Of a stretch of 64,000 bases of DNA, positions 1 to 8,643 are shown piece after piece. The notes below the pieces were generated by a model, which did not search any database, had not been told where the DNA came from, and saw only the letters and a program-made list of their open reading frames with translations. The translations under genes were made by a program, and so were the position numbers. The DNA comes from an uncultured Porticoccus sp. GTDB taxonomy: Bacteria; Pseudomonadota; Gammaproteobacteria; Pseudomonadales; Porticoccaceae. The stretch is taken from NCBI RefSeq assembly GCF_913061305.1, contig NZ_CAJXST010000005.1, positions 1 to 64,000 on the forward strand, in the 5' to 3' direction. Position 1 is the first letter of the stretch; the number at the start of each line of letters is the position of its first letter.

Positions 1-229
1 TTCGAAGAACGGACTGTTTCTTAATCCGAGTGTGCGTGTCTTTGGGGTAAGACCATAGTAAAAACTCTAGGAGACTATTGGCCCTTTATTATTTAAAAAC
101 CCCACCTTTCTTAAGACAAGTAGAGTGGATGATTATCTAATCTATCGTGGAGAAGTCAAAGCTCTGTTTGGATACTAAAGTATGATAAATTTTTCTGAGA
201 TTCAACGACGCTTTGAAGAGGCTTTTTAA

Positions 230-556
230 GTGTTTAAATTGAAAGCACTGATCTTTGTGTCAGATATTATGTTTGTCTGGGGATTGGTCTCCATCCTAAT
301 AATAATGGTCGTTGGGCATATTGGTAATTTGGATCCTCTTTATTCAAAAATAGCAGAAATAGGAATGCTATGTTTAGGTGTAAATTTTTTTAGGATGTTA
401 GTACATCTATGTAATTCAACTTATGGCTCTTATAAAGGGTTGTGGCTGTTCAGTTTTTTTATATTGAATTTATTGATTGCAATGGTGTATTACCTTGTTA
501 TATACAGACCAAGTTTAATTAAAAGAATAGGATATTCGGGGCAAGACCAGTGTTAG
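230..556 (+). CDS. small hydrophobic membrane protein, unknown function
   Basis: A 108-residue protein from a GTG start, with about three hydrophobic segments (roughly residues 8-30, 42-60 and 70-92) and a short polar C-terminus. I recognise no family. The DNA is clearly more AT-rich than the genes after position 900, and the ribosome site is weak, so it may be acquired DNA. Nothing in the preceding 229 bases can be read as a known gene. An immunity or accessory role for a toxin locus to the left is possible, but nothing in the window shows it. Confidence 0.45.
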   Translation: MFKLKALIFVSDIMFVWGLVSILIIMVVGHIGNLDPLYSKIAEIGMLCLGVNFFRMLVHLCNSTYGSYKGLWLFSFFILNLLIAMVYYLVIYRPSLIKRIGYSGQDQC

Positions 557-590
557 ACCAGTATTAAGGGCTTACGTACACTTTTGATGC

Positions 591-616
591 ATATTCGGGG
601 TCAGAGTAAAAACTCT
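591..616. repeat. short REP-like motif (GGGGTCAGAGTAAA type)
   Basis: The sequence atattcgggg at 591-600 repeats the same ten bases at 532-541, and is followed by tcagagtaaaaactct, which holds a small palindrome (AGAGT, four A, ACTCT). From memory, GGGGTCAGAGTAAA motifs recur in many gammaproteobacterial genomes, often near REP-associated transposases. No transposase gene is seen here. Confidence 0.4.
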
Positions 617-681
617 CACTCTTATTCTGTTGCGGATTGATTTATTATTTCTTAACTAGTCTGAAAGCTGTTTTGTTCAAG

Positions 682-815
682 GAGGAACGAACCCCAACGA
701 AAAGGATGAAGAAAATTAATTGGATTGGAATAAATGAGTTATCGGCGTATGGATACAAAAGGTGGAACCTGTTTTTTCACGGTAAATATTGTTGGGGTTC
801 GTTCCTCACCCCAAC
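682..815. repeat. pair of inverted REP-like elements
   Basis: A perfect 17-base inverted repeat pairs 682-698 (gaggaacgaaccccaac) with 791-807. The right copy also forms its own hairpin: GTTGGGG at 791-797 and CCCCAAC at 809-815. This is the GGTTGGGG...CCCCAACCTACG type of dispersed palindrome found between genes in many proteobacteria. The interval 557-917 holds no convincing gene; the short open frames there read straight through these palindromes. Confidence 0.6.
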
Positions 816-917
816 CTACGCACTTTTTTAATTTCTTCATGATGGGGAATAAATGTCTTTCCTGAATTTTGACTTGTCGCTCTTTGCCGTCCGTCATACC
901 CTGTGTGCATTCTTGCA

Positions 918-2285
918 ATGGCGAAAAGGCACTCAACAATGCAAAGCCCGCTAGGTTATTACGACGAGATAAAGAGTTTTTTGGAAAATCGGTTATGGCG
1001 TGCCGATATTGAATCGATGGCGCTGCCCCAGCGCTATGGTTATAAATTTATCAGGTTTCTTTTTGTTCTGATGCGCGAGTTTGCCAATGGGCAGCTCAAT
1101 TTGCGTGCCATGAGTCTTGTGTACACCACCCTGTTGTCGATGGTGCCGCTATTGGCGGTCAGTTTTTCTGTGCTGAAAGCGTTTGGTGTGCATAACCAGA
1201 TTGAACCCTTGCTGTTGAATCTGGTGCAGCCCTTGGGGGAGAAGGGCAACGAAATCGTGGTGAACCTACTCGGGTTCGTCGAGAACATGAAGGTGGGCGT
1301 GCTGGGCTCTGTGGGGTTGGCACTGTTGCTTTACACCGTGGTTTCCCTGATCCAGAAGGTTGAAAGCTCGTTCAATTATGTCTGGCATGCCAAGTCTACC
1401 CGCCCGTTTTCGCGTCGCTTCAGCGACTACCTGAGTGTGATTATGGTGGGGCCGGTGCTGATGTTTTCCGCCATCGGGATGACCGCTTCTCTGATGAATA
1501 GCGGCGTGGTTCAGGCGCTGGTCAGCATTGAGCCATTTGGCAGTATCATGCTGGTGGTGACCAAGTTGATCCCCTTCCTGCTGATCATCATGGCCTTCAC
1601 CTTTGTTTATATGTTTATGCCGAATACCCGGGTGAAATTTTCGGCGGCGCTGGTGGGTGCGGTGGTGGGCGGTGCCCTCTGGCAGAGCACGGGCCTGGTG
1701 TTTGCCGAATTTGCTTCATCATCGACCAAGTACGCGGCTATTTATTCCGGCTTTGCCATTCTGGTGCTATTCATGATCTGGCTTTACCTGAGCTGGTTTA
1801 TTCTTCTACTCGGTTCCCAGGTGGCCTATTACGTTCAGTATCCGGAGCAGATCAGGCTTAGCAATCAACGTGTACCACTGAGCGGAAGGCTGCGCGAGCA
1901 AATGGCGCTGCTGACCATATACTGGATAGCCGACCGTTTTGTCCGCCACAAAAAACCACTCTCGATCGAGGAGCTGTGCCAGTTACTGGCAATACCTGCC
2001 GAGCGTGTGGCGGAGACCGTGCAGATGTTAACGGATCGGGAGCTGGTGGTTGAAACCAATGACGAACCCAGCACCTATGTACTGCAATCTGATCCGGCCA
2101 ATATGACGGTGGCTGAATTTCTTCAGATTGTGCGCAGACCCAACGATGAGCAGTCGATGATGGACGATCAGATGCAATCAGTGACGGGCGTGGACGCGGT
2201 CATGGCACAGATCGAATCATCGGTTGGTGACAAGCTGGCGGGGTTGACGTTGCGCAAACTGGTGGATGACGGGAAGCCGGATTAG
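918..2285 (+). CDS. YihY/BrkB-family integral membrane protein
   Basis: The 455-residue protein belongs to the YihY/BrkB (UPF0761) family, once mis-assigned as RNase BN. It has about six membrane segments between residues 66 and 315, including the typical stretch around LRAMSLVYTTLLSMVPLLA. A soluble C-terminal tail of some 130 residues with a winged-helix-like run (IADRFVRHKKPLSIEELCQ) follows. The function is unsettled; transport or envelope roles have been proposed. ATG 918 gives the MAKRHST start; ATG 939, with AAGG nine bases upstream, is an alternative. The gene ends just before a bidirectional terminator shared with the convergent GST gene. Confidence 0.85.
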   Translation: MAKRHSTMQSPLGYYDEIKSFLENRLWRADIESMALPQRYGYKFIRFLFVLMREFANGQLNLRAMSLVYTTLLSMVPLLAVSFSVLKAFGVHNQIEPLLLNLVQPLGEKGNEIVVNLLGFVENMKVGVLGSVGLALLLYTVVSLIQKVESSFNYVWHAKSTRPFSRRFSDYLSVIMVGPVLMFSAIGMTASLMNSGVVQALVSIEPFGSIMLVVTKLIPFLLIIMAFTFVYMFMPNTRVKFSAALVGAVVGGALWQSTGLVFAEFASSSTKYAAIYSGFAILVLFMIWLYLSWFILLLGSQVAYYVQYPEQIRLSNQRVPLSGRLREQMALLTIYWIADRFVRHKKPLSIEELCQLLAIPAERVAETVQMLTDRELVVETNDEPSTYVLQSDPANMTVAEFLQIVRRPNDEQSMMDDQMQSVTGVDAVMAQIESSVGDKLAGLTLRKLVDDGKPD

Positions 2286-2303
2286 CTGGCGCTCGGATTT
2301 AAC

Positions 2304-2333
2304 TAAAAAAGGCCCCAAACGGGGCCTTTTTAA
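2304..2333. terminator. bidirectional Rho-independent terminator
   Basis: AAAAAAGGCCCC-AAAC-GGGGCCTTTTT lies between the convergent yihY-type gene and the GST gene. A-run and T-run flank both sides of the stem, so it can stop transcription from either direction. Confidence 0.85.
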
Positions 2334-2350
2334 TTGCCGGCAATAAGTGC

Positions 2351-2986
2351 TCAGGCACTGGCGCTTGGCCGTGCAGATACCTCGTCGTACCAGCGCAGAC
2401 TGTTACGGTTGCCCTTCGGAATGGTGATATCTACCCACTTGGCAAAGTCCACTGCACAGACGGCGGTGATGTCTACCATTGTGAAACAGTCGCCCATGAT
2501 GAACGGGTTACCGTCTTCCAGATATTTTTCCAGCCAGTGGAAAAACCGTTCGAGGGTCTTGGTGCCGCGTTCCACCAGGCCGGGTATGGCAGGTGATGGC
2601 ACCCCCGGCAGGCTGCGGTAGGCAAAACTGTCGTTGTCGAGCTTATTGCGGAACACTTCGGAGGTGGCGATCATTCCCTCAAATTCCATTTTGCGCTGCA
2701 TGCATTCGATCTGGGCGCGCTCGACCGGGGTTGTTCCCAGCAGGGGCGGTTCGGGATGCAATTCTTCAAGATAGCGACATATGGCCATGGCTTCGTCGAA
2801 GCGGGTGCCGTCCTCCAGCTCCAGGACTGGCAATAAACCACGTGAATTGATTGCAAGAAATGAATCCTTCAGGTTTTCGCCGCCGAGAATATCGATTTCC
2901 ACCTTGGGAATATCCAGGCCTTTTTCAGCGATGAACATTCGGGCCCGTCTCGGGTTCGGTGCAACAGAACAGTCGTATAATTTCAT
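2351..2986 (-). CDS. glutathione S-transferase family protein
   Basis: A 211-residue soluble GST-fold protein. The N-terminal thioredoxin-like domain (residues 1-80) begins MKLYDCSVAPNPRRARMF and holds the cis-proline region (GLLPVLELEDGTRFDEAMAI). The all-helical C-terminal domain fills the rest and ends FAKWVDITIPKGNRNSLRWY. The catalytic residue is probably the Ser/Cys near position 6-7, as in other bacterial GSTs. Substrate unknown. A TAGGTAA stretch sits upstream of the ATG. It is monocistronic as far as can be seen. Confidence 0.85.
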   Translation of the reverse strand: MKLYDCSVAPNPRRARMFIAEKGLDIPKVEIDILGGENLKDSFLAINSRGLLPVLELEDGTRFDEAMAICRYLEELHPEPPLLGTTPVERAQIECMQRKMEFEGMIATSEVFRNKLDNDSFAYRSLPGVPSPAIPGLVERGTKTLERFFHWLEKYLEDGNPFIMGDCFTMVDITAVCAVDFAKWVDITIPKGNRNSLRWYDEVSARPSASA

Positions 2987-3191
2987 CAGTTACCTACCTC
3001 AGTTTTTATTGATTTTTATAGTCAGGTTTGTTGTCTGCGTATTCTTTTTGAGCAGACATTGTTTTGGCCGCTGGGGTGCCACATTCTTGACCAATTGGTT
3101 TATATAACGCGGAAACCATAACGACAAAAACGGATTTTTTCAAACTGTGATGTTGCGGGTGCCAGACAACGGGTTGCTGTCAATAATTCAA

Positions 3192-3905
3192 TCAGTGAAA
3201 CAACCGCCCCAGAATGACCGGGATCGCTGTTTCCACCCGCAAAATACGGCTGCCCAGGGTGACGGATTGAAATCCCGCTTCGCAGAGTTTGCCGATTTCG
3301 TAGTCGATAAAGCCGCCCTCTGGCCCGACCGCCAGTGTCACCGGGGATGAAGGCGGACCTACCGGGCAAGGGATGCCGCCGCCTGGATGGGCGACCAGCG
3401 CCAGACTGTCCGCCATGATGGCCGGCAGTTCATCTTCCACAAAAGGCTTGAAGCGGGGCCTGACCAGTACCTGGGGTAGTTGCGTATCACAGCCCTGTTC
3501 GAGGCCGAGTAACAGTTGTTCGCGAATAGCCTCTGGTGCCAGCCAGGGACTTTGCCAGTAGCTTTTCTCCACCCGCCAACTGTTGATCAGGTACAGCTGT
3601 TTAACGCCCATGGTGGCGACCGTTTGCAGAATGCGCCGGAGCATTTTGGGTCGGGGCATGGCCAGCATGAGTGTCACCGGCAGTGCCGGCGGCGGTGGTT
3701 GATTCAACACTACTGCCAGCTCCGCTGCCTGCGGTGTGAGCCTGAGCACCGTTGCCTCGCCGATCCGGCCGTTTACCAGCCCGGCCCTGAGGCTGGCCCC
3801 TTCGCTGACCCTGTGCACTTCCAGCAGGTGCTGCAGGCGCCGCCCGCCGAGCGTTACCTTTGAATCGGAGATGAAATCTGCGGGTTCCAGCAGCAATAAA
3901 TTCAT
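3192..3905 (-). CDS. rsmE: 16S rRNA (uracil(1498)-N(3))-methyltransferase
   Basis: RsmE methylates N3 of U1498 of 16S rRNA in the assembled 30S subunit, using SAM. The 237-residue length fits the family. An N-terminal PUA-like part (MNLLLLEPADF...VTLGGRRLQHLLEVHRV) is followed by a SPOUT knotted methyltransferase domain. The SAM-binding signature LAVGPEGGF and the end motif LGSRILRVETA are intact. I chose the start at 3905 because the family begins close to this point; an in-frame ATG at 3911 is equally possible. The longer upstream extension to 3947 is unlike the family. It is transcribed away from the lipoprotein gene at 4101. Confidence 0.92.
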   Translation of the reverse strand: MNLLLLEPADFISDSKVTLGGRRLQHLLEVHRVSEGASLRAGLVNGRIGEATVLRLTPQAAELAVVLNQPPPPALPVTLMLAMPRPKMLRRILQTVATMGVKQLYLINSWRVEKSYWQSPWLAPEAIREQLLLGLEQGCDTQLPQVLVRPRFKPFVEDELPAIMADSLALVAHPGGGIPCPVGPPSSPVTLAVGPEGGFIDYEIGKLCEAGFQSVTLGSRILRVETAIPVILGRLFH

Positions 3906-4100
3906 GGGCATATCCAGATGTTGTGGGCGAGACGCGGCTCCGTTCAAAGCCCCCGTGCCGGCAAATTATAGGCCGCTGGGTACTGCAAAGGACATGCTGT
4001 GTTGTGCTTCCTGTGCTGAAAAAAGCGCGGCAACCCGTCTATTTCACTTTTGCTCCGGTTTGTGCTGAACTGAAGCCTGTTTTGTCCAAACAATTTTCAG

Positions 4101-4808
4101 GTGAAGTCTTTGGCATTCCGGCTATCCCTACGTAAAAAATACTGGCGCTACTGCCGTGCAAAGTGTCGCCGACATCCCGTGATCGGGCCAGCGGCGCTGT
4201 TGATATTTTTTGTGTCGGTTTCGGGTTGCGCGCTGTTTGCCGCGGCGCCACCCGCACAGCAAAGTAATATCTGCGAGATTTTCAGACAGGAACCCGGTTG
4301 GTACGACCATGCCAGAAATGCCCAGGAAAAATGGGGCACCCCCATTGCCACCCAGATGGCCTTTATTCACCAGGAGTCTTCCTTTCGCAGCCACGCAAAG
4401 CCCCCACGGGATCGGTTGCTGGGGTTCATTCCGTGGTTTCGGTCTTCCTCTGCCTATGGTTATGCCCAGGCGCAGGATCCGGTTTGGGGTGAATACGAGG
4501 ACGAGGCTGGCGGTCTGCTGACCCGCCGTACCCACATGAAATATGCCACGGATTTTATCGGTTGGTATAACCGTCGCAGCCATGAACGATTGGGTATTTC
4601 CCTGTATAACCCCGAGCACCTGTATCTGGCTTACCACGAAGGGCCGACCGGCTACCGTCGGGGCTACCATCGCAACAAGCCTCAGGTGCTGCGATCGGCG
4701 GCCAGGGTCAGCGGTCTTGCCGGTCGATATCAGGCACAACTGACGGGTTGCGAGTCGGAATTCCGCTGCCGACACTTCTGGCAGGTGTGGCCATTCTGTC
4801 GCGGTTGA
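4101..4808 (+). CDS. lipoprotein with lysozyme-like (SLT) fold
   Basis: A 235-residue predicted lipoprotein. A basic N-terminus and hydrophobic helix (about 28-42) end in a lipobox with Cys43 (VSVSGC). The mature part resembles lytic transglycosylase SLT-type domains. AFIHQESSF supplies the probable catalytic Glu92, and SSAYGYAQA resembles the following SLT motif. It likely acts on peptidoglycan at the outer membrane, but this is inferred from the fold. The start is GTG 4101. The long N-terminal basic stretch before the helix is unusual; a start inside it is possible. Confidence 0.75.
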   Translation: MKSLAFRLSLRKKYWRYCRAKCRRHPVIGPAALLIFFVSVSGCALFAAAPPAQQSNICEIFRQEPGWYDHARNAQEKWGTPIATQMAFIHQESSFRSHAKPPRDRLLGFIPWFRSSSAYGYAQAQDPVWGEYEDEAGGLLTRRTHMKYATDFIGWYNRRSHERLGISLYNPEHLYLAYHEGPTGYRRGYHRNKPQVLRSAARVSGLAGRYQAQLTGCESEFRCRHFWQVWPFCRG

Positions 4809-4941
4809 GAGGTTTTGTGGGTCTCTACTACCTGGATTCTGACAGCAGATCTGATGTCAGGAAACATTCATCCCTATAAACACCTAAGCCGGTTTTGTGC
4901 GCCCTGAACTATCCTGCTCCGTTTCTTTCGAAGAAGAAATA

Positions 4942-5018
4942 TGGCGCCCCGGGCAGGATTCGAACCTGCGACCTGCCCCTTAGGAGGGGGCTGCGCTATC
5001 CAGCTGTGCCACCGGGGC
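4942..5018 (-). tRNA. tRNA-Arg (anticodon CCT)
   Basis: On the minus strand the acceptor stem GCCCCGG pairs with CCGGGGC, followed by G and an encoded CCA. D, anticodon and T arms are all present. The anticodon loop reads CTCCTAA, giving CCT, and the T loop is GGTTCGAATCC. It stands alone, apart from the Pro-Arg-His cluster at 45 kb. Confidence 0.97.
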
Positions 5019-5150
5019 TTTGAAATAGATAAGAGTTTGGGTTGCAGCGCGCGTATTCTAGCTGCGGTATTCGCTGGCGGCAAATAACTTGCTCAGTAAA
5101 AATTTCAGATGGCAATGGTAATTCGGTTCTCACGGAGTCCCGAGAGCCAT

Positions 5151-6020
5151 TCACCTTTTGGATCGGTATTCTTCCAGAAATCTGAGCGTGGTTTCACGGT
5201 AGGACTGGTCGCGGTAGGTGCCGATGTGCGGTGTATCGGTTTGCACTGTTTCGATGGTGCTCTCGCTCCCGTTGCGCAGTTGTCTGACCAGATCGTGGGT
5301 ATGCTGCCGCGGGATGACAACATCGTTTTCACTACTGAAAATCAAAAGCGGCAGGTGGGGCCATTGGTCCGCCACCCGCTCGGGACTGTATTGGTCGTCG
5401 ATGAGCCAGGATAACGGGTATTGGAGCGGCCAGGTTAACCAGAATTCCGAAAATTTTTCCCGGCCAATCCGGCGGTAACTGGCGAAAGGCGTGTCGAGAA
5501 TGACCGCCTTGAGGCCGTCGACGGGGTATTTGGACAAATAGTAACTGCTCAGGCTGGCGCCAATACTCTGTCCGAGCCAGAAGGCAGGGATGCCTTGGCT
5601 CTGGCTGCGTTGCTCAAGCCAGCCGGCGGCACTGGATATATCGTTGAATACGTCGGGTAGAGAGGCAACCCCTTCTGAGTGGCCGAAACCGCGGTAATCC
5701 AGCAAGAGCAGTTCGTAGCCGGACTCAGCGAGCCAGGCGACACTGTGGATATGCGTGCTGATATTTTCGGCATTGCCGTGCAGTACCAGGATGACGCCTT
5801 TGGGCGCAGCTGGCGGCAGCAGGTGCCAGGCGTGCACCTTGATGCCGTCACGGGTAGTCAGGTAAACGTCCCGGTACTGGATGCCCAGTATGTCCGGGGT
5901 GAGGCGCAAACGTTCCTGCGGGTAAAAAAACATGCCGCTGCAGGCCGTAAGTAGCGGAACTGAGAGCGAAAGTATCAGCGCCCATCGACAACTGCGTTGA
6001 ATTCTTTTCAGAAACGCCAT
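5151..6020 (-). CDS. alpha/beta hydrolase, predicted lipoprotein
   Basis: A 289-residue alpha/beta hydrolase of the BEM46/COG1073 type. A signal peptide ends in a lipobox (VPLLTAC, Cys27), so it is probably anchored to a membrane outside the cytoplasm. The oxyanion motif is VLHGNAENIS, the nucleophile elbow GQSIGAS, the acid lies around SSENDVVIP, and the histidine is probably in TPHIGTY. The substrate cannot be told. I chose ATG 6020 because the signal peptide begins there; it overlaps the 3' end of the upstream DUF4105 gene, implying translational coupling. Confidence 0.82.
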   Translation of the reverse strand: MAFLKRIQRSCRWALILSLSVPLLTACSGMFFYPQERLRLTPDILGIQYRDVYLTTRDGIKVHAWHLLPPAAPKGVILVLHGNAENISTHIHSVAWLAESGYELLLLDYRGFGHSEGVASLPDVFNDISSAAGWLEQRSQSQGIPAFWLGQSIGASLSSYYLSKYPVDGLKAVILDTPFASYRRIGREKFSEFWLTWPLQYPLSWLIDDQYSPERVADQWPHLPLLIFSSENDVVIPRQHTHDLVRQLRNGSESTIETVQTDTPHIGTYRDQSYRETTLRFLEEYRSKR

Positions 6021-7864
6021 TCCAGTCCCAGTTGCTGTTGGTGAAACCAGGTGCCTTCCGTGGATGTGGCGGACAGTTGACCAACCAGGGACAGGTTCAA
6101 TCCCAGGTGATAGCTGACCTCCCAGTTTAGCTGATGGTAGTGATGGTCGTATCCCGCCACCGCCTCGTTCAGTTGTAGGGAGAGGTGTTGTTGCCAGTTT
6201 TCTCCCCGAAACAACCAGCCACCGTGTAACCCAAGGCTCGCCGCGTAGTTGGAGGGCAGGCTGTGCTGGTGCTGAAGTTGGCTTTCGGCAAGCAGGTAGA
6301 CTTGGTGCTGACTGGCGAGCCGATAGCTGTGGCCTATGCCGACATTGAAGGTGGGAACCAGCGGGTCGTCGCCATCTGCCAGGTATTTCCTGTAAAGCCC
6401 TGCATCCACCCGCCATGAGAGGGGTTTGAAAAAAGCGTCGCGGGGCGTCAGTGAGGTGATATTGAGGCCGGTAAAGCGCTCCAGTCGCAAGGTGCCTGTT
6501 TCCCTGAGCGCCAGGTCGGTTTCGAGGAACTTGATCTGTGCGCCTTCCGGGTACCCGGCGGGAGGGTCGAGCAGGTCATGGTAGGCCGGGCGGATCCGTA
6601 ACAACGTGTATTCCACGTCCTCATTCTGCCCCTGGCTGAGCGCGACTTGGAAGGTCCGGTGGCCCTCATCGTCGCGGACAGCCGGCACGGGTGGTGCCCG
6701 ATACGGAGAGGGCTCGGGAATCTCGCTGCGCTTTTTCAGTAATTCCAGAGAGGCGTCGGCCACAGACGAGCGGGGAAGTTGCTGTTGTTGAGCTCGGTAG
6801 CGCTGCAGATCGAAGGCCACCTCCAGAGCACCGGCCGTGATCTCTGGATGGTCCTCATCATGGCGCTGTTCCGGGAGCGTATTAGCGGGGTCTGCCAGGG
6901 CCAAGGTGAGAGGATGGAGCGATGCAGGCAGCTGTTCGATTTTGTATTTCAGCTCGGTGGCCATTGACGGACGGTAGCGTACCTTGTCTACCAGATTGCC
7001 AGCGACAATGCTGCGAAGCGTGTCCGAGGGGATCGCATAGGTCGAAAACTGTTGCGTCAATTGCAGGCTGGGGCGCGCCACGTCCAGCAGTGTGAGAATG
7101 CGATAGGCACAGTTCTCATCAAAGAAAAAATAGTCGAAGTGAGCCGGCAACAACTCCCAGGTATGGAGTAGCAGGCGGTGAATTTCTTCAGCGTTCAGGT
7201 TGAGCCGGTATTCCCAGATGTCGCGGTTTTCGACCTCGCTGTACTCTTTCACTTTCTGGTAGTAGGGCATCACCGATATGACGCCGGGGTACCCGCCGAA
7301 CAGGCCGCGATAGGCGTAAATCAGTTCCGGATCATCGTGATTCACATTCGCGGCAAAGTTGATGGTCTGTGCCAGCAGGCGGTTTTCGTCGCGCTGATTT
7401 TTCTGGTCCACCCGAAGAAACAGGTGGCCGAACATGGACGACGGACTGTTCAGGTAAGCCGCAGGAAAGATCAGGCTGATATGTTCGGGCTCGAATTTTT
7501 GCAGCCATTGGTTGAGTTTCGGGCAGTGGCTCTCGTCAATGGCCAGGGTGTCGATCAGGCCCTGGCTGTGTAACCACTGTGCCCGGGCGGGGAAGCGGCA
7601 CTGCAGTTGTGGTCGCTGTTCGAGAACCCGGATATTGACCGACATTTCTTCTTCGGGGTCAGTTTTGCCGCGGTCGCTGAGGAAAAAATCGTCACTGTCC
7701 ACCTCGGATCGCAGGGCACCGTCCCAGTCACTGCGTTGGTATTGCAGCAGGGCCAGCCATTGCGGATCACTGGACAGGGCAGCGATATTATCAGGCGCTC
7801 CAAAGACCGGTGCTATCTGTAAAAAAAGTAGCAGGGTGAGGAGTGTCGTCAGTCTGTGATTCAT
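6008..7864 (-). CDS. DUF4105 domain outer-envelope protein
   Basis: A 618-residue exported protein: signal peptide about 1-22, then a DUF4105 (Lnb-like N-terminal periplasmic) domain with the family sequence FPAAYLNSPSSMFGHLFLRV near residues 134-153. The C-terminal third is rich in alternating aromatic and polar residues and ends FHQQQLGLEWRF, resembling an outer-membrane beta-barrel with a terminal aromatic residue. It follows a DUF3015 gene and precedes a lipoprotein hydrolase. AGGAT lies seven bases before the ATG. The exact role is unknown to me. Confidence 0.8.
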   Translation of the reverse strand: MNHRLTTLLTLLLFLQIAPVFGAPDNIAALSSDPQWLALLQYQRSDWDGALRSEVDSDDFFLSDRGKTDPEEEMSVNIRVLEQRPQLQCRFPARAQWLHSQGLIDTLAIDESHCPKLNQWLQKFEPEHISLIFPAAYLNSPSSMFGHLFLRVDQKNQRDENRLLAQTINFAANVNHDDPELIYAYRGLFGGYPGVISVMPYYQKVKEYSEVENRDIWEYRLNLNAEEIHRLLLHTWELLPAHFDYFFFDENCAYRILTLLDVARPSLQLTQQFSTYAIPSDTLRSIVAGNLVDKVRYRPSMATELKYKIEQLPASLHPLTLALADPANTLPEQRHDEDHPEITAGALEVAFDLQRYRAQQQQLPRSSVADASLELLKKRSEIPEPSPYRAPPVPAVRDDEGHRTFQVALSQGQNEDVEYTLLRIRPAYHDLLDPPAGYPEGAQIKFLETDLALRETGTLRLERFTGLNITSLTPRDAFFKPLSWRVDAGLYRKYLADGDDPLVPTFNVGIGHSYRLASQHQVYLLAESQLQHQHSLPSNYAASLGLHGGWLFRGENWQQHLSLQLNEAVAGYDHHYHQLNWEVSYHLGLNLSLVGQLSATSTEGTWFHQQQLGLEWRF

Positions 7865-7960
7865 CCATGAATCCTATGGATGTCTGGGAGTGAACATGGA
7901 CAGGTTGTTGGCTTGCCCTGAGGGGAGCGCCCGGCAGCCAATGACCGCCGGGCAAGGTTT

Positions 7961-8437
7961 TTATACGTATTTGGCCAGTGTCTTGTCGTTGGCCATGAGA
8001 GAGACCATGGTCTCGACGATCTGTTCGCTGGTGACGTCGCTGTTGGGATAAAGGGTATCAAAATTGTCGTGCATGACGCGCTTGAAAGTGGGCACGTCCT
8101 GGGACTGAATTCCCATGGTTGAAGCGACAGTGGAGAGGATTTCACCGTCACCTTTGGCGATGTCGTTTGAGAGGCGATCCATATTGTGGAACACCACGGC
8201 GTTGCTGCCAGTGTAGTTGATGGTTCCGGATGTATCGCAGCCATTGGTACCAGAGGTCATACCGAAGGTATTGTTGCCGGAGGTGCCATTGGTTGTCGCA
8301 GCCACAACGTGGGAGGCGACGCCAGATTGGCCTTTGAAAAGCATGGAACCCCAACCACAGCCGGGACCCGTGTCGCTGGCCATGGCAAATGAACTGGCGG
8401 TCAACATTACTAAGCCGGTAAGAATTGGTCGCATCAT
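7961..8437 (-). CDS. DUF3015 family exported protein
   Basis: A 158-residue secreted protein: signal peptide (MMRPILTGLVMLTASSFAMA), then the DUF3015 signature GCGWGSMLFKGQSG and a Thr/Asn/Gly-rich stretch (TTNGTSGNNTFGMTSG). The start at 8437 is chosen because AAGGAA lies seven bases upstream and the signal peptide begins here; an in-frame start at 8473 would bury the signal peptide. It is first in the operon DUF3015-DUF4105-hydrolase. Function unknown; periplasmic or outer-membrane location is expected. Confidence 0.8.
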   Translation of the reverse strand: MMRPILTGLVMLTASSFAMASDTGPGCGWGSMLFKGQSGVASHVVAATTNGTSGNNTFGMTSGTNGCDTSGTINYTGSNAVVFHNMDRLSNDIAKGDGEILSTVASTMGIQSQDVPTFKRVMHDNFDTLYPNSDVTSEQIVETMVSLMANDKTLAKYV

Positions 8438-8643
8438 AAATAAATTCCTTATATCGATTGAAAACTGCTTCATTACAGGAATGACGAGTATAAGGGAGCA
8501 TGGGTGGTTTTGTCAGTGAGCGCGTCAGTCGTTGCCAAATACTTCGCAAAATTGGTGGGCTGTCTTGGGCGACAACAGCTTTCCCTGTAAATATTTCAGG
8601 TTGCAGCAGTCAAACAGGCCATTTTGCCGGATAATGGCGGGCT

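Noticed and set aside
2-58. Open frame at the left window edge ending SVRVFGVRP
   Set aside because: Only 18 codons are visible, with no family signal; it could be the end of a gene to the left but cannot be supported.
637-939. Overlapping open frames on both strands (637-831 plus, 739-939 minus)
   Set aside because: Both read through the REP-like palindromes, have no ribosome site and no similarity.
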